A stretch of DNA of 10,130 nucleotides from contig JAUIME010000124.1 in assembly GCA_030433195.1 (NCBI GenBank), positions 1 through 10,130 of the forward strand, in the 5' to 3' direction. Under the pieces are notes generated by a model, which ran no database searches, was not told where the DNA came from, and was given only the letters and a program-made list of their open reading frames with translations. The position numbers were made by a program, and so were the translations under genes. How positions within the stretch are numbered: position 1 is the stretch's first letter; every line of letters starts with the position of its first letter. The stretch is from a bacterium. GTDB taxonomy: Bacteria > Planctomycetota > JACOTG01 > JAUIME01. This document shows, piece after piece, positions 6,304 through 10,130 of this stretch.

Positions 6304-6598
6304 AGCGCCGGAGGTCGCCAAGCGGCGGGAGTACGCAACGAAACACGGTTGGCTCATGTATAAGCTGAGCCCGGTCGGCAACCGTGGGGCGTTCGACACG
6401 GTGTGCGCCGGGCCGAACGGTGTGGTTGTCTTCGTCGAGCACAAACAGGCGACGGGGCGGAAACGCCTTCACCAGATCGAAGAACAGAAGCGTCTCCGGC
6501 GACGCGGCCACATCGCGGAATTCTGCCCGACGTTCGAGTCGTTCCGCGAATTGCTGGACAACCCCGTGTCGTCGGGCACTGCGGATCCGGGGTATTGA
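6296..6598 (+). CDS. VRR-NUC domain nuclease
   Basis: The 100-aa product is a stand-alone VRR-NUC domain, a PD-(D/E)XK-type nuclease common in phages beside SNF2 helicases. Visible motifs are E6 in the first helix; the G31-A-F-D34 turn, equivalent to the usual G-x-P-D; the E48-H-K50 strand end (VVVFVEHK); and Q60 in the following helix (RLHQIEEQKRL). D34, E48 and K50 are the expected metal and catalytic residues, so the enzyme should be active. The Pro of the G-x-P-D turn is Phe here. Related VRR-NUC proteins act on branched DNA or as nickases in replication and recombination. AAAGGTGG lies 7 bases upstream of the ATG. The stop is one base from the next start, so the genes are coupled. The family call is good. 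Confidence 0.88.
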   Translation: MREAPEVAKRREYATKHGWLMYKLSPVGNRGAFDTVCAGPNGVVVFVEHKQATGRKRLHQIEEQKRLRRRGHIAEFCPTFESFRELLDNPVSSGTADPGY

Positions 6599-6599
6599 C

Positions 6600-6773
6600 A
6601 TGTTGTTCGATCGCATCCTGAAACGCTGCAAGCTGCTCCGCGACCAGGCGAAGGCGTTCGCGGAGGCCATCGACGACAACGTGCCCGACGGGCCGGACAA
6701 GTCCGCGGCGATTCGCAAGGTGCGGGAGGCGGTGATGACCGCGAATGCGGGCATCGCGTGCGGTGAGTCTTAG
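6600..6773 (+). CDS. Acb2/Tad1 hairpin-family protein, probable cyclic-nucleotide sponge (anti-CBASS/anti-Thoeris)
   Basis: The 57-aa product has an N-terminal helix (FDRILKRCKLLRDQAKAF), then NVPDGPDKS (27-35), then a second helix IRKVREAVMTANAGIA (38-53). From memory, the family consensus in this second half is close to PDSREKSLALTKLEEAVMWANAAIA; P29, D30, K34, S35, E43, A44, M46, A48, N49 and A53 fit it. This pattern belongs to the Acb2/Tad1 hairpin family (T4 vs.4 and relatives), whose members bind the cyclic nucleotide signals of CBASS or Thoeris and so block host immunity. The usual Thr before the central Lys is Arg (R39), and the usual Trp is Thr (T47). The start is 1 base after the VRR-NUC stop, with a weak CGGGG site. 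It is the last gene of the rightward operon. The CDS is likely; the sponge function is inference from family. Confidence 0.65.
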   Translation: MLFDRILKRCKLLRDQAKAFAEAIDDNVPDGPDKSAAIRKVREAVMTANAGIACGES

Positions 6774-8089
6774 CTCGACCGCACGCGCGACCAAGTATTC
6801 GTCGCGATCATCACGAAGCGCGCGGTCTCGCGATGCGCAATGCTCGTGTCTCCGTCCGTGCTCGTCGCGGCGATCGTAATGTCCGCAGCACCGTTCGCGT
6901 TCGCGATGTCGACCCAAGAGCCCAACGGTACATCCGCGGCGGTATCCGGGAGCGTGATCGTGTTGACCCCGGACGTGTTGACCACGAGCCCGTTGAGCTG
7001 CGCCGCGGTGAGCGTCGTCGAGCCCGTGACCGCGGAATAGCGCATCGGGCCGTGGACCTCGGTCGCGGACATATCCCCGAGCGTGGTGTCGCCCGTGACG
7101 TCGAGCGTCCCCGTCAGCGTAGTATCGCCCGCGACGCTCGCATCGTTCATCACCGTGAGGTCGTTGCCCGCGATGACATCATTCGTCGCCACGAGATCCT
7201 GCCCCGAGTCGATGCTGTTCCCCCCGCTCGTCACGATCGCCCCATCGGCGCTGATGCCGTTGTTCGCGTTGATCGTGTTCGTCGCGGTGATGGTGCCGAC
7301 CGCGGACATGTTCCCACTGACCGCCAGGGACCCCGCGACTGTTGCCGAGCCACCCATCGCGGTCGTGCCGCCCGCACCGTTGATCGGAAGCGTGGCCACC
7401 GCAGCACCGTTGCGGCCTTGAACGCCCGCGGGACCGTACTCCACGTGCGCGGCTGCGGGATCGCCAACGGTGGCGTAGCTGCCGCTTCGCTGAAGCTCGA
7501 GAGGGGACGCAGCGCCATTGTTCCGGCCCTGCATACCCGTTCGATCCATCGCGACGTTCAGGCCCGTGGCGAGCCCGAGCTGAAGCGGGTGGTTCGTCGA
7601 TGCGAGCGAGTACGCGGTCGCGGACGTGAGAATCTGATTCGTGCGGAGCAGGTTGCCCGGGTTGAGCAGCACGAAACGCGTGTTCGTGCTGTCGTATACG
7701 ACGCGATAGACACCGCCCGCGGTGATGTCGCCACCGTCGAGCGTCGTCATCGTCCCGCCTGCGGGGTTCGCTTTGTAGATGTTCCGCGCGGCGATGCCGT
7801 TCACGTTCAGCGTACAGGCTCCGGTGTTCGAGAAGCCCGCGCGGAACGTGAACGTCATCCCGTTGAAGTACGCGGCGTGCGCCGCGTTCGTCGTGAGTGT
7901 CTGCGCGTCCGCAGCGCCGCCCGAGACGAGCGAACCACGTTGATCGCGATACCCGCGCGCGATGATGGCGAGGTCTTCGCGCGCGGCGTTGTTCACGCTT
8001 GCGACGGTCATCCCCTCCGGCCATCCACCTGAAGCGGGTGCGAAGTTGTTGTTCGCGGCTACGATATCGAGGTCGTTCAGCTCGGCCAT
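6770..8089 (-). CDS. Tail fibre protein
   Basis: The 439-aa product starts at the ATG at 8089, with AAGGGGG 6 bases upstream, and overlaps the previous gene by 13 bases. The N-terminus (NNNFAPASGG, then W23-PEGM-x3-SVNNAARE) is the pattern seen at the start of many phage fibres, probably the virion attachment region. A beta-rich domain follows, with Asn/Thr-rich strands (NTGACTLNVNGI, and VYRVVYDSTNTRFVLLNPG). The middle, broadly residues 245-345, is repetitive Gly/Asp/Thr sequence (GDTTLTGTLDVTGDTTLGD), as in trimeric shaft regions. The C-terminal part (about 355-439) is a distinct beta domain with TITLPDTAADVPLGSWVDI, probably the receptor-facing tip. No chaperone or autocleavage motif is visible. 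It is the last gene of the leftward virion operon. The fibre call is good; the receptor is unknown. Confidence 0.85.
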   Translation of the reverse strand: MAELNDLDIVAANNNFAPASGGWPEGMTVASVNNAAREDLAIIARGYRDQRGSLVSGGAADAQTLTTNAAHAAYFNGMTFTFRAGFSNTGACTLNVNGIAARNIYKANPAGGTMTTLDGGDITAGGVYRVVYDSTNTRFVLLNPGNLLRTNQILTSATAYSLASTNHPLQLGLATGLNVAMDRTGMQGRNNGAASPLELQRSGSYATVGDPAAAHVEYGPAGVQGRNGAAVATLPINGAGGTTAMGGSATVAGSLAVSGNMSAVGTITATNTINANNGISADGAIVTSGGNSIDSGQDLVATNDVIAGNDLTVMNDASVAGDTTLTGTLDVTGDTTLGDMSATEVHGPMRYSAVTGSTTLTAAQLNGLVVNTSGVNTITLPDTAADVPLGSWVDIANANGAADITIAATSTDGDTSIAHRETARFVMIATNTWSRVRSS

Positions 8090-8454
8090 TTGATGCCCCC
8101 TTGCTGCGTCATCGGGGCGACGATACCCCAAATGGTCACGGTCAGCTCGTTCGCGACGCTCGCCTGGATCGCGATCTCCCCCGCAGGGTCGATCGTGATG
8201 CCCCCACCGAGATGCGCACCCGTCAGCTCCAGCGTCGTGTTCGGGGGGAGCGCGTAGCGTCCGATGATCGTCGTGCCGTCACGCGTTGTGCCGTCTGCGT
8301 CCTGGAAGACGTCCAGCGTCCCTCCGGTCGCACCCGAAACGATCATCATGCGGGTGATTTCAACGGGCCGCTGGACCTCCGGCGCGTAGAGCGGCACCGC
8401 CGTTGTCACCGACGGTCGCGTCTGCGCGAGCTGCGTAGCGGTTCCGGCGAACAT
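8077..8454 (-). CDS. Beta-rich virion-associated protein (125 aa)
   Basis: The start is placed at the ATG at 8454; AAGG lies 6 bases upstream of it, but only 3 from the alternative GTG at 8457. The product is mostly short beta strands with Gly/Asp turns: VPLYAPEVQRPVEITRMMIVSG, GTLDVFQDADGT, IIGRYALPPNTTLELTG, and a final AIQASVANELTVTIWGIV strand pair. This layout (a strand, then a PPNTTLEL turn, then an I-x-ASVAN-x-L-T strand) is typical of small phage beta-sandwich proteins encoded next to tail fibres. I infer a head-decoration, connector or fibre-adaptor role. There is no signal peptide and no enzyme motif. It overlaps genes on both sides, within the virion operon. Confidence 0.5.
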   Translation of the reverse strand: MFAGTATQLAQTRPSVTTAVPLYAPEVQRPVEITRMMIVSGATGGTLDVFQDADGTTRDGTTIIGRYALPPNTTLELTGAHLGGGITIDPAGEIAIQASVANELTVTIWGIVAPMTQQGGIKWPS

Positions 8455-9908
8455 CACTCACCTTCGCGCTGCCGAAGAGCGTGGAAGAGCGGAGCCGTGC
8501 TACGCCAGTCCGCCCCGCCGACCGCGCCAGCCACGCCCGGAAGCGACGCCATCGGCGCGGCGGAGGGGGCGAGCCACGAAGGCTGAATCGGAATCCGCGG
8601 GATGTCCGCCGCGTTTAGCGCTTGCGCCGCTGCACCCGTGCCGCGAACAACACCCTGGATCGGATTCTTCGGCGTGAGACTCCGCAGCGCCGCGCCGAGC
8701 GCGCCCATGACACGCCCCTGCGGTGCTCGCGTCGCCTTGTCCATGTGCGACTTCGCCGCGACCTCGACCGCGTGAATGACCTTCGCGGTGTCCTCCGACT
8801 CGCCGAGCGCGAGCCGGAGAACCGTCTTCGCGCGCTCGAGTGAATTGTTCGCCGCGCTGATGCTTTGGTCTTCGATACCCTCCTCGACCGCGGCAACCAC
8901 ACCACGCTGAAACGCCTTCTTCGACTCGGACGACAAGAAGTTGTCCTTCATCGTCCAGCCTTCCGGCACACCCTGTCGACGAAGCAACGTCTCGACCTCG
9001 AGCTGGTCGACCCCCTCGCCCACCGACGTCGCGAGCTTGAAGGCTTGCTTTCCCTGCGCCATCGCGGTGTCGGTCTGCTTTGCGAATCGCGCGGCCTCGT
9101 CCGTCGTGCCCATGAGCCCATGCCAGGTCGGAGCGAGACGACGCGCGATCCGCTGACCCACCGCGGGCATGACTCGCCCGAGCACGCCTCCGACGATTCC
9201 CCCCGCGACCGCCCCGCCGAGTCGGTCGTCCGGGTTCCCCCCCGCGCCTTCCAGGGCTCCAGGAACCGCGCCCGCGGCGAACATCTGCGCTCCTCGACCC
9301 GCGCCGAGCGCGGCAGCGCCGCGCCCTGCGAGTCCGCCCACCGCTGCGCTGCCCGCCATGGAGCCTGCGAACCCGGTGAGCGAGGCTTCCGTGGGGCGCT
9401 TGTCCTGGTACATCTCGAGGCTCTTTTCGAACCGCTGACGGGCGCTCGCCGGCACCGCGCCCACGGCTTCGAACGCGGCAGGGGCGAGCTTGAAGGTCGC
9501 GTTGTGCGCGAAATTCGCCATCCCCGGCTGGTCGAGCGCGTGGCTCGTGACGTGCTCCTCGAGCCGGTCCCCCGGCTTCGGCGCGAGCAGCGCGGCCATG
9601 CCTTGAGATCGAAACGCGATGTCGTCTCCGCGCTTCTGCGCGGCCATCGCCTCGTCCACGTGCCGTTGCCGGTCCGAGCGGAAGTCCGTGCGCTGAATCG
9701 ACCGCGCCATCTCCGCGAAGCTGAGCGCCTGCGTGTCGTTCCCCGCCTTCGCCTCGATCGCGGCGCGGCGGATCAAGTCTTGTGCAAGCGTCGTGTCGTC
9801 GGACTGAAGCGGTCCGACGAACGGACCGGTATCTTCGCGAGCGCGTGCGTCCGCGTTGTACTTCGCCATCGCCGGTTCGATACCGGACAAGCCGAGGGGA
9901 CCGCTCAT
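8454..9908 (-). CDS. Putative DNA-ejection/internal virion protein (484 aa)
   Basis: The frame starts at the ATG at 9908, which overlaps the preceding stop as ATGA, and ends at the TGA overlapping the next start. Residues 1-110 are charged and helical (LAQDLIRRAAIEAKAG, EAMAAQKRGDD). A Gly/Ala-rich hydrophobic segment occupies about 178-250 (LTGFAGSMAGSAAVGGLAG, and GGAVAGGIVGGVLG). The rest is helical with repeated Ala and Lys/Glu runs (ESKKAFQRGVVAAVEEGIE). Glycine-zipper-like segments flanked by long helices are characteristic of phage ejection or internal virion proteins that line or cross the cell envelope. The position between other virion genes and the fibre gene supports this. No lysozyme or transglycosylase motif is seen. 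No family name is certain; the virion role is moderately supported. Confidence 0.55.
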   Translation of the reverse strand: MSGPLGLSGIEPAMAKYNADARAREDTGPFVGPLQSDDTTLAQDLIRRAAIEAKAGNDTQALSFAEMARSIQRTDFRSDRQRHVDEAMAAQKRGDDIAFRSQGMAALLAPKPGDRLEEHVTSHALDQPGMANFAHNATFKLAPAAFEAVGAVPASARQRFEKSLEMYQDKRPTEASLTGFAGSMAGSAAVGGLAGRGAAALGAGRGAQMFAAGAVPGALEGAGGNPDDRLGGAVAGGIVGGVLGRVMPAVGQRIARRLAPTWHGLMGTTDEAARFAKQTDTAMAQGKQAFKLATSVGEGVDQLEVETLLRRQGVPEGWTMKDNFLSSESKKAFQRGVVAAVEEGIEDQSISAANNSLERAKTVLRLALGESEDTAKVIHAVEVAAKSHMDKATRAPQGRVMGALGAALRSLTPKNPIQGVVRGTGAAAQALNAADIPRIPIQPSWLAPSAAPMASLPGVAGAVGGADWRSTAPLFHALRQREGE

Positions 9909-10130
9909 AGCTCCATCTCCCGAAGCTGACGGAGCAATTCATCGTTGCTCATTTGCTCTCGCTCCGCGTCCGTCTTCGGCGGGTTCTTCTTCCACTTCTC
10001 GGACTTCATCTGATCGAGCCGATACTTCGCGCGCGGAATCAGATAGTCGTCGATGTACGACCGTTGCCCCATGAAGTCCTGAACCTCTTCCGGGGGGAGA
10101 AGCGAGCTGCGGTTCATGAGAAACTGGTCG
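9905..10130 (-). CDS. C-terminal part of an unidentified phage protein (N-terminus off window)
   Basis: The frame is open from the window edge to the TGA at 9905-9907. An ATG lies at 10117, but no ribosome binding site is visible in the 13 bases before it and the frame continues upstream without a stop. The gene is therefore probably longer, and only its last 74-75 codons are here. The visible tail is polar and helical: PPEEVQDFMGQRSYIDDYLI, then KYRLDQMKSEKWKKNPPKTD, then NDELLRQLREMEL at the end. No motif identifies it. It is coupled to the ejection-protein gene, so it is probably another virion or internal head protein. The alternative is a complete 70-aa protein starting at 10117. Confidence 0.55.
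   Translation of the reverse strand, partial: DQFLMNRSSLLPPEEVQDFMGQRSYIDDYLIPRAKYRLDQMKSEKWKKNPPKTDAEREQMSNDELLRQLREMEL

Noticed and set aside
5159..6754. 531-codon open frame on the minus strand opposite the helicase and nuclease genes
   Set aside because: It lies antisense to genes with clear helicase and VRR-NUC motifs, and its product is Arg/Val/His-rich low-complexity sequence, as expected from the complementary strand of GC-rich coding DNA.
6833..8032. 399-codon open frame on the plus strand opposite the tail fibre
   Set aside because: The translation is dominated by Arg, Asp and Val with no domain, and the minus-strand frame has a recognisable fibre N-terminus and a ribosome binding site.
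6770..8089. Possible diversity-generating retroelement target in the tail fibre
   Set aside because: No reverse transcriptase, template repeat or adenine-specific variable region is visible in the window, so nothing supports it.
8865..9929. 354-codon open frame on the plus strand opposite the ejection-like gene
   Set aside because: Its composition is that of an antisense shadow (Arg, His, Leu), there is no ribosome binding site, and the minus-strand gene has coupled start and stop codons.

Overview
The window is a gene-dense stretch of a tailed double-stranded DNA phage (or prophage) genome. It is GC-rich, around 60-65% by eye, with GC-ending codons, few intergenic bases, and many start/stop overlaps of the ATGA type. 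Replication and nucleotide-metabolism genes lie beside virion genes, and no chromosomal housekeeping gene is visible. The G+C-rich codon use and sigma70-like promoter elements suggest a high-GC bacterial host, possibly a proteobacterium, but nothing fixes the host. The small fibre, the ejection-like protein and the replication gene set fit a podovirus-like phage; this is inference.

Left block (1-4660, minus strand, read right to left): a 104-aa coiled-coil protein, a 218-aa unknown, a 133-aa unknown, a DUF3310 protein, the flavin-dependent thymidylate synthase ThyX, a PD-(D/E)XK Fe-S nuclease of the Cas4/RecB type, a 72-aa winged-helix-like protein, and a conserved phage protein that runs off the left edge and may be the ssDNA-binding partner of the nuclease. 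Nearly all are translationally coupled, so this looks like one early operon for dTMP supply and DNA replication/recombination.

Middle block (4721-6773, plus strand): a compact SNF2-type helicase with a GTG start, a 57-aa very basic protein, a VRR-NUC nuclease, and a 57-aa protein that matches the Acb2/Tad1 hairpin family of cyclic-nucleotide sponges (anti-CBASS/anti-Thoeris). The two early operons diverge from a 60-bp A+T-rich gap (4661-4720). Its promoter elements overlap and carry an inverted CTTGAC...GTCAAG repeat.

Right block (6770-10130, minus strand): a protein fragment entering from the right edge, a 484-aa putative ejection or internal virion protein with a Gly/Ala-rich segment, a 125-aa beta-rich virion protein, and a 439-aa tail fibre. 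The late operon runs head-on into the middle operon, and the two final genes overlap tail to tail by 4 bp with no terminator between them.

No tRNA, rRNA, CRISPR array, insertion sequence or attachment site was seen. The most interesting item is the very short Acb2/Tad1-like gene at 6600-6773, followed by the overlapping divergent promoters at 4683-4721.
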